Source: CALVGQ01 sp964368495 (lineage in GTDB: Bacteria; Bacillota_I; Bacilli_A; Erysipelotrichales; Erysipelotrichaceae). From it: a DNA stretch of 64,000 bases. A model generated the notes under the pieces. That model worked only from the letters and a program-made list of their open reading frames with translations, had not been told where the DNA came from and ran no database searches. This document shows, in pieces, positions 8,472-17,397 of this stretch. Location of the stretch: NCBI GenBank assembly GCA_964368495.1, contig CAYJAJ010000004.1:1-64000 (forward strand), given 5' to 3'. Positions within the stretch are counted from its first letter, which is position 1. Every line of letters starts with the position of its first letter. A program made the translations under genes and the position numbers.

Positions 8472-9748
8472 TTCGTTTTGCGATTAGTTGTCTTGGATGT
8501 AAAGTAAACACCTATGAGGCAGAAAGTGTTCGTAATGCATTAGTAGAAAAAGGTTATAGTGAAGTTGATTTTAAAGATGAGGCTGATGTTTATTGTATTT
8601 TTACTTGTGCGGTTACAAATGTAGCATCTAGCAAATCAAGAAAAAAAATACATCAAGCAGCACGTCAAAATAAAGAAGCAATAATTTGTGTAATAGGATG
8701 TTATGTTCAAGTTAGTCTAGATGAAATCATGAAAGATGAGCATATTGATATTTTAGTTGGAAGTAGTAATAAAATGAAGGTTCCTGAATACATTGAACGT
8801 TGTTTGAAAGATAAAAAACGAATTATTAGTGTTGAAAATTTGGCTGATGTTGAATTTGAACCACTAAAAGTTGATGGTTTTTTTAAACACACACGCGCCT
8901 ATTTAAAAATACAAGATGGGTGTAATCAATACTGTAGCTATTGCATCATTCCTTATGCTCGAGGTAAAGAGAGATCTCTTGATTTTAATGAAGCAGTTCA
9001 TCAGGCGAAATTATTATCAATGAATCATCAAGAAATTGTTCTTACAGGGATTCATACTGGTAGATATGAGAGTGGTGAAAAAGTATTAACCGATTTAATT
9101 AGAGAAATATTAAAAGAGACGACAATTTCAAGATTGCGTATTTCTTCTATTGAAATGAATGAAGTTACAGATGAACTCATTCATTTGATAAAAACTGAAA
9201 ATAGGGTTGCTAAACATTTGCATATACCTTTGCAATCTGGGTGTGATGCTACACTTAAAAGAATGAATAGGCCGTATACTTTAGAACAATTCAAACAATT
9301 GATTAAAAAAATCAGAAAAGAAGTTAAAAATATTTCTATAAGTACTGACTGCATAGTAGGGTTTCCTATGGAAAGTGAGGAAGAATATAAACAGACCAAG
9401 GATTTTATTCAAGAAATTGAATTTTCGTTTATTCATGTATTCCCGTTTTCATCAAAAGACAATACAGTAGCTGCTTCGTTAAAAGGCCATGTAAGTAATG
9501 ATGTTAAGAAAAAAAGAGTGAATGATTTATTGGCATTATCAAAGTTAAGCCTCAAGCGATTTAGTGAAAAGTTTATTAATGAACCTATGCAAATTTTAGT
9601 GGAAAAATGCGAAAACAATCAAAGTATGGGGTATAATAGTGAATATATATTTGTCAATACTAATATACAGGCACAAGTTGGACAAATTATAAATGTAGTT
9701 GGATATGAAATTCAAGATGATAGTTTAGTTGCAAAGGAGGATGAGTAA
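8468..9748 (+). CDS. mtaB: tRNA N6-threonylcarbamoyladenosine methylthiotransferase (MtaB-type)
   Basis: Radical-SAM enzyme that converts t6A37 of tRNA to ms2t6A. The 426-residue protein has the three methylthiotransferase parts in order. The UPF0004 domain has its three cluster cysteines (in CLGCKVN, CIFTCAVTN and VIGCYVQ). The radical-SAM barrel carries CNQYCSYC (CxxxCxxC at about 152-159). The C-terminal region is TRAM-like, from about 365. CLGCKVN and the Bacillus-type location favour MtaB over MiaB or RimO. The ATG overlaps the stop of the preceding orphan gene by four bases, and murE follows, so the whole stretch from rsmE is probably one operon. Confidence 0.93.
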   Translation: MIRFAISCLGCKVNTYEAESVRNALVEKGYSEVDFKDEADVYCIFTCAVTNVASSKSRKKIHQAARQNKEAIICVIGCYVQVSLDEIMKDEHIDILVGSSNKMKVPEYIERCLKDKKRIISVENLADVEFEPLKVDGFFKHTRAYLKIQDGCNQYCSYCIIPYARGKERSLDFNEAVHQAKLLSMNHQEIVLTGIHTGRYESGEKVLTDLIREILKETTISRLRISSIEMNEVTDELIHLIKTENRVAKHLHIPLQSGCDATLKRMNRPYTLEQFKQLIKKIRKEVKNISISTDCIVGFPMESEEEYKQTKDFIQEIEFSFIHVFPFSSKDNTVAASLKGHVSNDVKKKRVNDLLALSKLSLKRFSEKFINEPMQILVEKCENNQSMGYNSEYIFVNTNIQAQVGQIINVVGYEIQDDSLVAKEDE

Positions 9749-9752
9749 TTGT

Positions 9753-11219
9753 ATGATTTTATCTAAAATGTTTAAAAACGCACCTGATTTAGAAATCGAA
9801 AATTTGATGATTGATAGTCGTGCTAAATTAAAAAATTCTATTTTCTTTTGTATAAAAGGTTATGTGAATGATGGTCATAAATTTATTTCTAAAGCTATAA
9901 AAAATGGGGCGATTGTTATTGTACATAGTGATGAAATAAAAAAATATAACGATCAAGCTATTTATATACGTGTACAAGACACAAAAGCATCATTGAGTGC
10001 TGTTGCTTCTATTTTCTATGACTACCCAAGCAAGGCGATTAAAATGATTGGTGTGACTGGGACAAATGGTAAATCAAGTGTTTCTTGTCTAGTTAAGGAT
10101 TTGGCATCAAACCATTTTAATTGCGGATATATTGGAACGATTGCTGTGGAATATAATGATATTAAAATGCCACCTCATCTTACGACTCCAGATATTTTAG
10201 AACTTCAAAGTATTTTAAGAGATATGAAAAATAGCTCAGTTGAATTATGTGCTTTGGAGGTAAGCAGTATAGGTTTAGATCAAGGACGTGTGGATGGAAT
10301 TGATTTTGATGTTGCAGTATTTACTAACTTCACCCATGATCACTTGGATTACCATGGAACAATGGAAAATTACTTTTTAGCAAAGAAGAAGTTGTTTGAT
10401 GAACTTTCTAATGACAAGGTAGCTATCTATAATATTGATGATCAAATGGGAAGTGAAATAGTAAAAGATTGCACTGCATCAAAATACAGCTATGGCATCG
10501 AACATGAAGCTGATTATTATGCAAAAGACATTCAACTGTTTGCAGAAAAAACAGTATTTACTTTATCATGCTTTTCTAATGAATACCGCATTGAAACAAA
10601 TTTAGTGGCAAGTTTTAATATATTGAATTTGTTGGCAGCAATCGCAATACTTCATCAAATGGGTATGGAAATTGATCAAATGCTTCCATACTTAAACAAC
10701 ATCGCTCAAATTGAGGGACGTATGCAACGTGTTGAAGAAGGGCAGCCGTTCAATATTCTAGTGGATTTTGCACATACTCCTGATGGGCTTAAAAAGGTAT
10801 TTGAGTATGCTGCAGGTATTACCCCTGTAGAAAGCCGCATCATTGCAGTATTTGGTTCTGCTGGAAAAAGAGATACAAAAAAAAGACCAGAATTTGGACA
10901 ACTTGCAGATAAGTACTGTGATATGATTATTCTTACTGAAGATGATCCGCGTGATGAACGAGTAATTGACATTGCCAACGACATTTCAAAAGGAATACTC
11001 AAGACAAATTATGTCATTATTGAAAGTCGATACGATGCAATAAGACAAGCAATTGAACTTGCGAATGTTCAAGATACAATATTAATTTTAGGCAAAGGTA
11101 ATGAAAACTATATGTATGGGGAATTTAGTAAAGAACCATGGATAGGGGATCCCAATGCTGTAAAAGAAGTTCTACATAAATATTATTTTGAAGGAGAAAA
11201 GAGTTATGAAATTATCTAA
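9753..11219 (+). CDS. murE: UDP-MurNAc-tripeptide synthetase (MurE), copy 1, DDPR type
   Basis: Adds the third residue to UDP-MurNAc-L-Ala-D-Glu. The 488-residue Mur ligase has the N-terminal DSR motif, the ATP loop GVTGTNGKSS (about 98-107), HLTTPD, FTNFTHDHLDYHGTMENY and a C-terminal GKGNENY. The residue-specificity motif reads DDPR at 397-400 instead of DNPR (meso-diaminopimelate enzymes) or DNP(A/N) (typical L-lysine enzymes), so the amino acid added cannot be read off safely. The start is ATG 9753, 12 bases after AAAGGAGG; the upstream ATG at 9741 touches that box. It lies outside the cell-wall cluster, between mtaB and deoC, and overlaps deoC by 14 bases. A second, more divergent MurE is at 29291. 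Confidence 0.88.
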   Translation: MILSKMFKNAPDLEIENLMIDSRAKLKNSIFFCIKGYVNDGHKFISKAIKNGAIVIVHSDEIKKYNDQAIYIRVQDTKASLSAVASIFYDYPSKAIKMIGVTGTNGKSSVSCLVKDLASNHFNCGYIGTIAVEYNDIKMPPHLTTPDILELQSILRDMKNSSVELCALEVSSIGLDQGRVDGIDFDVAVFTNFTHDHLDYHGTMENYFLAKKKLFDELSNDKVAIYNIDDQMGSEIVKDCTASKYSYGIEHEADYYAKDIQLFAEKTVFTLSCFSNEYRIETNLVASFNILNLLAAIAILHQMGMEIDQMLPYLNNIAQIEGRMQRVEEGQPFNILVDFAHTPDGLKKVFEYAAGITPVESRIIAVFGSAGKRDTKKRPEFGQLADKYCDMIILTEDDPRDERVIDIANDISKGILKTNYVIIESRYDAIRQAIELANVQDTILILGKGNENYMYGEFSKEPWIGDPNAVKEVLHKYYFEGEKSYEII

Positions 11220-11868
11220 ATATATTGATCATACACTGCTTAAAGCTGATGCAACAAAAGATCAAATCGTCAAATTATGTCAAGAAGCAATTGAAAATGA
11301 GTTTAAAACTGTTTGTGTTAATACTAGTTGGATATCAACATGTAAAAAAGAACTTGAAAACAGTGATGTAGGAGTTTGTTGTGTCGTTGGTTTTCCATTA
11401 GGAACGATGGATACAGCTTCTAAAGCTTTTGAGGCTTCACAGGCAATAAAAAGTGGTGCTGATGAAGTAGATATGGTCATTCACATTGGCCAATTAAAAG
11501 ATGGCAATTATGAGTATTTAGTTAATGATATTAAAGCTGTAAAACAATCATGCGAGGATAAAGTATTAAAAGTAATTCTAGAAACATGTTTGTTGACGAA
11601 TGAAGAAAAAGAATTAGCTTGTAAAGCATGCGTTGAAGCAAATGCTGATTTTGTAAAGACATCAACTGGATTTTCGAAATCGGGTGCAACACTTGAAGAT
11701 GTTGTTTTAATGAAGAAAGCTGTAAATGGGAAATGTTTAGTTAAAGCTGCCGGTGGTGTAAAGACACACACTGATTTGATTAACATGATTGAAGCGGGTG
11801 CAGATCGCATTGGGACATCAAGTGGAATTGCATTAATACAAAAAAAAGAATCAGAAGCAGGTTACTAG
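11206..11868 (+). CDS. deoC: Deoxyribose-phosphate aldolase
   Basis: Cleaves 2-deoxyribose-5-phosphate to glyceraldehyde-3-phosphate and acetaldehyde, allowing use of deoxynucleosides. The 220-residue TIM-barrel protein shows IDHTLLKADAT at the N-terminus, the Schiff-base lysine in DFVKTSTGFS (K151), and the second active-site lysine in VKAAGGVK. ATG 11206 follows AAGGAG by 10 bases; an in-frame TTG at 11188 would overlap that box. It overlaps the 3' end of murE by 14 bases in another frame, so translation is probably coupled. A deoC gene between mtaB and rpsU is a recurrent arrangement in Bacillota, so this is ordinary context interrupted by murE and a lipoprotein gene. Confidence 0.96.
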   Translation: MKLSKYIDHTLLKADATKDQIVKLCQEAIENEFKTVCVNTSWISTCKKELENSDVGVCCVVGFPLGTMDTASKAFEASQAIKSGADEVDMVIHIGQLKDGNYEYLVNDIKAVKQSCEDKVLKVILETCLLTNEEKELACKACVEANADFVKTSTGFSKSGATLEDVVLMKKAVNGKCLVKAAGGVKTHTDLINMIEAGADRIGTSSGIALIQKKESEAGY

Positions 11869-11884
11869 TACTGGAGATTTTACT

Positions 11885-13003
11885 ATGAAAAAAATGATTA
11901 AGTGGATATTGTTTATTAACTGTCTTTGCTTATTATCAGGATGTACATCATCAACGACTCAGATATTTTTAGATGGTGAAACATATGCAAATTGGAGCAA
12001 TAAAGATTATAAGACAATTAATTTAAATGAAGATGATGTTACAATTAAAGATGGTGGAATTTATGAAATTGTTGGTAACTTAGCTGATGGGAGCTTAGTT
12101 GTTGATGCTAGAAATGAAGCTGTTTATTTGATTTTAAACAACGCTAAACTGCATAGTAGCTCATCAGCACCAATATTAATAAAAAGTGCAAGTCATGTAG
12201 TTATTTATCTTGAAGCTAATAGTGAAAATAGGATAACACAAGATGATTTGGAAACTGAAATTGATGAAAATGCTGCGATATTCTCTGCTGCACATCTAAC
12301 GATTGCAGGCAACGGAAAATTGACAATCAACACAAAATACAATGATGGTATTAAAAGTGAAAAATCAATTCATTTATTAGGTTCACAAATCGAAGTACAG
12401 GCAGAAGGTGATGGGTTGGTCGCTAGTTTATTTTTAATTGATGAAGTGTTGGTTGAAATAGTTTGTGAAAAAGATGGGTTAAAAATTACTCACAGTGATG
12501 AAATTGGACAAGGTGCTATTTTATTTGATAGCGGAGTTATGAAAGTTAATGCAAATGGAAAAGGATTTAATGCAATTAACGACATAAATATTATTGATGG
12601 AGTGATAGAAGTCACTGCATTAGAAGATGGATTTAGTGCTGGCAATCAATTTTATAGTAAACAAGGAACTATCATTGTTAATCATTCAAAAGAAGGAATT
12701 GAAGCCAAGAGTGTCTTGATTAATGACGGGAACATAAATATTAAATCCACAGATGATGGAATTAATGCTTTTGATGAATCAGGTGAACTAAGAATATCTG
12801 GTGGTGAAATTTTTATTGAGAACATTGGCGAAACAGGTGATGGCCTCGATGCAAATAACAATCTTATAATTGGTGTAAATGCAAAAGTAACAATAAAACA
12901 TAACATTGAAGCTACAAATGAATACCCAATTGACTATCATGGAACTTATACAAATGAAGGTGGAATCGTGGTTGATGAAAATGGTATTACAATAAATCCA
13001 TAG
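11885..13003 (+). CDS. Lipoprotein with Cthe_2159-type (DUF4353) beta-helix carbohydrate-binding domain
   Basis: A 372-residue secreted lipoprotein. The signal peptide ends in the lipobox LSGC, so Cys20 should carry the lipid. The rest is a repetitive right-handed beta-helix with recurring short motifs (GDGL, DGIKS, EDGFSAGN, EGIEAKS, DGLDANNN) that match the Cthe_2159/DUF4353 family, described as calcium- and polysaccharide-binding. It should sit on the outer face of the membrane and may bind acidic polysaccharide or cell-wall polymer; the ligand here is unknown. The start has a GGAG 8 bases upstream. It follows deoC after 16 bases, so it is probably read from the same operon, and no terminator is seen before rpsU. 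Confidence 0.85.
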   Translation: MKKMIKWILFINCLCLLSGCTSSTTQIFLDGETYANWSNKDYKTINLNEDDVTIKDGGIYEIVGNLADGSLVVDARNEAVYLILNNAKLHSSSSAPILIKSASHVVIYLEANSENRITQDDLETEIDENAAIFSAAHLTIAGNGKLTINTKYNDGIKSEKSIHLLGSQIEVQAEGDGLVASLFLIDEVLVEIVCEKDGLKITHSDEIGQGAILFDSGVMKVNANGKGFNAINDINIIDGVIEVTALEDGFSAGNQFYSKQGTIIVNHSKEGIEAKSVLINDGNINIKSTDDGINAFDESGELRISGGEIFIENIGETGDGLDANNNLIIGVNAKVTIKHNIEATNEYPIDYHGTYTNEGGIVVDENGITINP

Positions 13004-13081
13004 TGATTACCTGCTATTCTGTATTATTTTAGTTATTTTAAAGAAAAAAAGAGTAAAATTTGTAAAAATAGAACTAAATCA

Positions 13082-13110
13082 TTGCATTTTAATGATTTGT
13101 ATCTTATAAT
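13082..13110 (+). promoter_or_regulatory. Sigma-A-type promoter for rpsU
   Basis: TTGCAT (13082-13087), a 17-base spacer and TATAAT (13105-13110), about 31 bases before the GTG start of rpsU. Confidence 0.75.
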
Positions 13111-13141
13111 TACAATGTTATTACAGAAGGGAGGGTTAGTT

Positions 13142-13321
13142 GTGCCAAAAGTAGTATTAAAAGAGAATGAAGTGTTAGATGATGCTCTTAGACGATTTAA
13201 ACGTCAAGTATCTCGTAACGGAACCCTTGCCGAAGCTCGCAAAAGAGAATTCTATGTAAAACCTGGAATTAAACGCAAATTAAAATCAGAAGCAGCTAGA
13301 AAAGCGCGTCGTTCAAAATAA
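13142..13321 (+). CDS. rpsU: 30S ribosomal protein S21
   Basis: A 59-residue basic protein of the 30S subunit. The sequence PKVVLKENEVLDDALRRFKR followed by a REFY-containing stretch and an R/K-rich tail (KARRSK) is diagnostic of S21. The start is GTG 13142, placed 6 bases after GGGAGGG; an upstream in-frame ATG at 13082 would lie inside the promoter and adds residues unlike any S21. It has its own promoter and a terminator right after the stop, so most of its transcript is probably monocistronic, with read-through to yqfC. This position next to yqfC-yqfD-phoH matches Bacillus, except that yqeY is missing here. Confidence 0.97.
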   Translation: MPKVVLKENEVLDDALRRFKRQVSRNGTLAEARKREFYVKPGIKRKLKSEAARKARRSK

Positions 13322-13345
13322 GAAGAGAATTTCTTCTTTTTTTTT
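13319..13345 (+). terminator. Rho-independent terminator after rpsU
   Basis: AGAAGA (13321-13326) pairs with TCTTCT (13332-13337) over a GAATT loop, followed by a run of T. AT-rich and probably leaky, which would let yqfC be transcribed. Confidence 0.75.
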
Positions 13346-13381
13346 ATGCATGTGCATATCCTTTTAAAAAAAGGAGTGCTT

Positions 13382-13579
13382 ATGATCACAATATCAAATA
13401 AAAAAGCAAGTATAGCAGGCGTACAAAGTATTATATCAATTATAGAAACAAAAATGATATTCAAACTCAAAAATAAAATATGCACAATCACCGGTAATTA
13501 TTTGCGTGTCGTGATGTATACACCTGAAGAAATTTGGATTGATGGGGATATAAAGCAGGTGATTTTTGATGAAAAATAG
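13382..13579 (+). CDS. yqfC: YabP/YqfC-family sporulation protein, short form
   Basis: A 65-residue protein in the exact place where Bacillus has yqfC, directly before yqfD and phoH. It shows the end of the YabP/YqfC domain: KICTITGNYLRVVMYTPEEIWIDGDIKQVIFDE, with the GxxLxV and EIxIxGxI pattern. Bacillus YqfC has about 90 residues, so this copy lacks much of the N-terminus; the start ATG 13382 is well supported by AAAGGAG and no better upstream start exists. YqfC is a mother-cell (sigma-E regulon) protein of poorly known role. The stop overlaps the yqfD start by 11 bases, suggesting coupled translation. Confidence 0.75.
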   Translation: MITISNKKASIAGVQSIISIIETKMIFKLKNKICTITGNYLRVVMYTPEEIWIDGDIKQVIFDEK

Positions 13580-14519
13580 TTTTCAATTTTTATTTGGAAT
13601 GGATTTTTATACAATACATTTACCACTTGTACATTTTTTAAATCAAAGCAGACTATCAAAAATTCATGTATTCGAATGCAAAAGTACGAATGACGGATTA
13701 GAGTTTTATGCACCCGTGTATCAAAGAAAACAAATAGATCATACATTTAAACATCGAAAACGAATTAAGACGGTAGGTTGTGTTGGATTTATAATTAGGC
13801 AATTTAAACAACCTTTTCGAGTTTTTTTAATGTTATGGTGTATTTTTTTATATCAATTACTTAGTCATTGTGTTTTGGATATTAGTTATCAATCAACTAA
13901 TCAAGCACTGACTAATAATATTGAAAATCATTTAAATAAACTAGGGTATACGACTCCTTTTTTTGCTTGGAGTAATGCTTTTAGCGAGGAACTAAAAGAA
14001 AGCATTAAGCAAGAATTTCAGACTGAAATAGCTTGGATAGAAGTGACAAGAAGTGCAAGTAAAATTCAAATATCTTTTAATGATAAACAATATGGGACAA
14101 CAAAAGAGTACAATAGCACTCCTTTAATTGCGACAAAATCCGGCATGATTGTGAGATTTGATATTACGCATGGTGAAAAAAAAGTAGAAATCAATCAAAT
14201 AGTCAACGAAGGAGATGTATTAGTAGATAATGTATTATTGGATTCTAATAATGTAGAGAAAAATGTTTATGTTGAAGGACATGTATGGGCGAAAACATGG
14301 ACTACTGTGGAAAGCAGTATTGAAATGTCAACTAACTTAAAAATCTTAGAACCGTTTCACTTTACACGTTTATTAATGCAGTGTAGAGCACAAATTGAAA
14401 AAGAATTAAGTGCAAATGAAGAAATTATTAAAGAAAGTGTTTTGCAATTTGATAGAATTGGCAGTAAAATAATTATGAAAGTGCATTATACATGCCTTGA
14501 AGATATAACAATTTCGTAA
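13569..14519 (+). CDS. yqfD: YqfD/SpoIV-type sporulation protein
   Basis: A 316-residue protein of the YqfD family, a membrane protein made in the mother cell during spore formation. A basic N-terminal cytoplasmic part (about 1-75) is followed by one clear membrane segment (about 85-105, FRVFLMLWCIFLYQLL) and a long outer domain containing the VEGDVLV-like segment INQIVNEGDVLV and a YVEGHVWAKTW motif typical of the family. The start is ATG 13569 with AGGTGAT upstream; the TTG at 13566 is less likely. It overlaps yqfC by 11 bases and is followed 16 bases later by phoH, the Bacillus order. Family members are about 380-400 residues; this one is shorter. Confidence 0.85.
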   Translation: MKNSFQFLFGMDFYTIHLPLVHFLNQSRLSKIHVFECKSTNDGLEFYAPVYQRKQIDHTFKHRKRIKTVGCVGFIIRQFKQPFRVFLMLWCIFLYQLLSHCVLDISYQSTNQALTNNIENHLNKLGYTTPFFAWSNAFSEELKESIKQEFQTEIAWIEVTRSASKIQISFNDKQYGTTKEYNSTPLIATKSGMIVRFDITHGEKKVEINQIVNEGDVLVDNVLLDSNNVEKNVYVEGHVWAKTWTTVESSIEMSTNLKILEPFHFTRLLMQCRAQIEKELSANEEIIKESVLQFDRIGSKIIMKVHYTCLEDITIS

Positions 14520-14535
14520 GTAAAGGAGAAAAGCC

Positions 14536-15498
14536 TTGTCTAAACAAAATACAATAAAAATACAAGCTTTAACAGATCAAGAAGCATTAACGTTAATTGG
14601 TAGTCAAGATAAAAATTTAAACTGTATCAGTGGCCTTTATAATGTAGTTATTGTTTATAGAGATGATCAATTTATATGTATTGATGCTGATGAACAAACT
14701 GTGAACAGCATTTCAAAACTTCTTCATATTTTATATGATATGGTTAAAAGGAATATGAGAATTAATCAAAGAGATATTTTGTATATTCACCGTTTGATTA
14801 AGCAAAACAAGGAACAAAGCTACATGAAATTATTTTCCAAAGTGATTGCGAAAACAATGCATGGAAAAGAGATATCACCTAAAACAATTGGGCAATATGA
14901 ATTTGTGAAAGCGATGGAAGAAAAAGATATTGTGTTTGCGATTGGTCCTGCAGGAACGGGAAAAACATATCTAGCGGTTATTCAAGCGGTCTCAATGTTA
15001 AAAAGAAATGAAATTAAACGCATTGTTTTAACAAGACCTGCAGTTGAAGCAGGAGAGAGTTTAGGCTTTTTACCAGGAGACCTAAAAGAAAAAGTAGATC
15101 CTTATTTAAGACCTCTTTATGATGCCTTACATGAAATGTTAGGTGTTGAAAACAGTGAGCGATATATTGAAAAAGGCATTATTGAAATTGCCCCTTTAGC
15201 CTATATGAGAGGGCGAACATTAGAAGATGCCTTTGTAATACTTGATGAAGCACAAAATACAACAACTTCACAGATGAAGATGTTTCTAACACGATTGGGG
15301 TTTAATTCCAAAATGGTGATTACAGGAGATATTACACAAGTTGATTTGGCGAAAGGAAAAGCAAGTGGACTAAGTGATGTTTCAAAAATCTTAGGTGGCA
15401 TCAAAGAAATTGAAATAATGAATTTATCAAGTGATGATGTTGTAAGGCATCCTCTTGTACAAAAAATTGTAGAAAGCTATGCAAAAAAAGGAGTGTAG
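14536..15498 (+). CDS. phoH: PhoH-family ATPase
   Basis: A 320-residue cytoplasmic P-loop ATPase of the PhoH type, thought to act in RNA metabolism (a helicase-like fold often next to ybeY). Walker A is GPAGTGKT at about 137-144 and Walker B is VILDEAQN near 234-241, with the family signatures RPAVEAGESLGFLPGD and TGDITQVDL. The N-terminal 110 residues form the usual KH-like/PhoH leader. It starts with TTG 14536, 8 bases after AAGGAG. In Bacillus the next genes are yqfF (7TMR-HD) and ybeY; here a two-component system follows after 2 bases, which is a departure from that order. Confidence 0.95.
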   Translation: MSKQNTIKIQALTDQEALTLIGSQDKNLNCISGLYNVVIVYRDDQFICIDADEQTVNSISKLLHILYDMVKRNMRINQRDILYIHRLIKQNKEQSYMKLFSKVIAKTMHGKEISPKTIGQYEFVKAMEEKDIVFAIGPAGTGKTYLAVIQAVSMLKRNEIKRIVLTRPAVEAGESLGFLPGDLKEKVDPYLRPLYDALHEMLGVENSERYIEKGIIEIAPLAYMRGRTLEDAFVILDEAQNTTTSQMKMFLTRLGFNSKMVITGDITQVDLAKGKASGLSDVSKILGGIKEIEIMNLSSDDVVRHPLVQKIVESYAKKGV

Positions 15499-15500
15499 GT

Positions 15501-16181
15501 ATGATTAAAGTATTGTTGGTAGAAGATGAAGAAGGAATTCGCAAACTAATAAGTTATGATTTGAAAATGGCAAAGTATGAAATTGTGATGTGTGAAGATG
15601 GCAAAGATGCTCTTGAAAAAGGGTTAAGTGGGGATTTTGATATCATGATACTTGATTGGATGCTTCCATCCATGAGTGGGATTGAACTTGTAAGGTCATT
15701 TCGTGAAAAGGGATTAACAAGTGTAATTATTATGCTGACTGCAAAAGATGAAGAAGAAGACATTTTAGAAGCGTTTGATGCGGGGGTAGATGATTATGTT
15801 TCAAAACCATTTTCACCAAGACAGCTTCTTGCACGAATGCAAGCTCATGTGAAGCGATTGAATAGAAAATCGACAAATGTATTGACTCTAGCTAATTTAT
15901 CACTTGATAAGGGTAAAAGAGAAGTCCATGTAGATGGCAAATTAATTGATTTAACTAAGAAGGAGTTTGAGCTGTTAGAGTATTTGTTGCAACACCCTAA
16001 TGTAGTTTTAACAAGAGACAATATTTTAAATGAAATTTGGGATTTTGATTATGATGGTGATACAAGAATAGTTGATGTTCATGTGTTTAAATTAAGAGCA
16101 AAGCTCAATCATTCTAATGTTAATATTAAGTCAATACGTGGTGTTGGATACTCATTGGGATTTAATGATGAAAACAACTAG
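15501..16181 (+). CDS. OmpR/PhoB-family response regulator
   Basis: A 226-residue response regulator. The receiver domain (about 1-115) has the acidic pair ED at 8-9, the phospho-acceptor D52 in MILDWMLPS, the conserved T in MLTAKDE, and the lysine in VSKPFSP. A winged-helix DNA-binding domain follows (about 128-222) with the FELLEYLLQHPNVVLTRD and RIVDVHVFKLRAKL segments of the OmpR/PhoP class. It overlaps its histidine kinase partner by about 17 bases, so the two are co-translated. The kinase resembles PhoR, but no phosphate gene is near and the target regulon is unknown. Confidence 0.95.
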   Translation: MIKVLLVEDEEGIRKLISYDLKMAKYEIVMCEDGKDALEKGLSGDFDIMILDWMLPSMSGIELVRSFREKGLTSVIIMLTAKDEEEDILEAFDAGVDDYVSKPFSPRQLLARMQAHVKRLNRKSTNVLTLANLSLDKGKREVHVDGKLIDLTKKEFELLEYLLQHPNVVLTRDNILNEIWDFDYDGDTRIVDVHVFKLRAKLNHSNVNIKSIRGVGYSLGFNDENN

Positions 16182-17385
16182 ATATTTAATTTTTCCAATT
16201 ACATTAATTGTCATGTTTGTATTAAATCAATTTTACCCAATTTCTTTGTTTTTTACAGCTATTGTTTATTTGATAAGTGCAACACTTCAAACCTATTTGA
16301 TGTATAAAAATATGAAAAATGAACTTAAAATTGATGCGCAAGAATATCAATATCAAATAGAAAATGTTGAAAAAAATCGTCAACTTGCTGAAAGTCAATT
16401 GCAAATTGTTTTTGATAACATTCCATTTCCTTTAGCAATGTTAGATACTTATGGGAAATTAGTCCTAATTAATGTTCATTTTACAGATTTTTTAGTTGAT
16501 AAAAAAGATATACAATTGGATTACAACAGCTTAAATATTGATGCAGGCATACGATTATTTTTAAACGAAACGTATTTAAAAGAAAAAACATTAGTAAAAA
16601 ACATTTTGTTTGACAACAGAGATTATCAATGTTTTTCTGAACCTATTTTTGAACAAGGTCGCTATGAAGGCTGCCTTTTGATATTTCAAGATATCACATT
16701 AGTTGCAGAGAAAGAAAGAATGCAAAAACGATTCATCGCGGATGCTTCTCATGAACTTAGAACTCCAATTGCATCCATTTTAGGAATGATTGAAATTTTA
16801 AATCGTGAGGGATTTGATGATGCTGAAACTATGCTTGATTTTCATGGACAAATAGAAAAAGAATCGAATCGTTTAAAAATGATTGTCGATGATTTACTAC
16901 AATTATCACGTTTGAGTTCTGGTTCAGTTTTAATAAATAAAAAAATGTGCGATTTAAACCAAGTTGTCAAAAATAATATTAAAGAAGCGACTAAAAGAAA
17001 CAAAAATCAAACTGAAATTCTTTTAACAGGTCAAATAAATGAGTACGTTTATGTTGATGAATTTAAAATGCACCATGTGGTTAATAACTTAATTGAAAAT
17101 GCTTTAATGCATAGTGAAGCAACTCGGATTGAAGTTGATTTACAGCTCATTAATAAACAAATCGTTTTATCAGTAAAAGACAATGGTTGTGGTATTGAAA
17201 AACATCACCTGGATTATCTGTTTGATCGTTTTTATAGAGTTGATGCTCATCGATCTCGTTTAAGTGGTGGTTCAGGATTGGGGTTATCGATTATAAATAA
17301 TATTGTGATTGCTCATGGTGGAACAATTGAAGTGAAGAGTGTGGTCAATGAAGGAACAACTTTCATTGTAAGGTTACCACTTTAA
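16165..17385 (+). CDS. Sensor histidine kinase (PhoR-like, with PAS domain)
   Basis: A roughly 406-residue membrane kinase. Two closely spaced helices (about 6-20 and 24-45) leave almost no extracellular part, so sensing should be within the membrane or through the cytoplasmic PAS domain (about 75-180, starting IVFDNIPFPLAMLD). The HisKA helix carries the phospho-accepting H196 in FIADASHELRTP; the ATPase domain has the N box NNLIENALMH, G1 DNGCGIE and G2 GGSGLGLS. ATG 16165 or 16168 are both possible starts inside the 3' end of the response regulator; no strong ribosome binding site separates them. The reading frame extends further upstream, but that part runs across the regulator gene and is unlikely to be used. 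Confidence 0.92.
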   Translation: MMKTTRYLIFPITLIVMFVLNQFYPISLFFTAIVYLISATLQTYLMYKNMKNELKIDAQEYQYQIENVEKNRQLAESQLQIVFDNIPFPLAMLDTYGKLVLINVHFTDFLVDKKDIQLDYNSLNIDAGIRLFLNETYLKEKTLVKNILFDNRDYQCFSEPIFEQGRYEGCLLIFQDITLVAEKERMQKRFIADASHELRTPIASILGMIEILNREGFDDAETMLDFHGQIEKESNRLKMIVDDLLQLSRLSSGSVLINKKMCDLNQVVKNNIKEATKRNKNQTEILLTGQINEYVYVDEFKMHHVVNNLIENALMHSEATRIEVDLQLINKQIVLSVKDNGCGIEKHHLDYLFDRFYRVDAHRSRLSGGSGLGLSIINNIVIAHGGTIEVKSVVNEGTTFIVRLPL

Positions 17386-17397
17386 ATGGGAGGGAAG

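Noticed and set aside
9729..9752. Upstream start for MurE copy 1 (TTG 9729 or ATG 9741)
   Set aside because: The AAAGGAGG box lies at 9733-9740, so these starts contain or touch it; ATG 9753 fits better.
10706..11002. Antisense open frames inside murE and other genes (also 37069-37404, 5932-6243, 47138-47524)
   Set aside because: They lie fully inside well-identified genes, have low-complexity or unlikely protein composition and lack ribosome binding sites.
13082..13141. Upstream ATG start of rpsU
   Set aside because: It lies inside the promoter and adds residues not seen in S21 proteins; GTG 13142 has GGGAGGG and gives the standard length.
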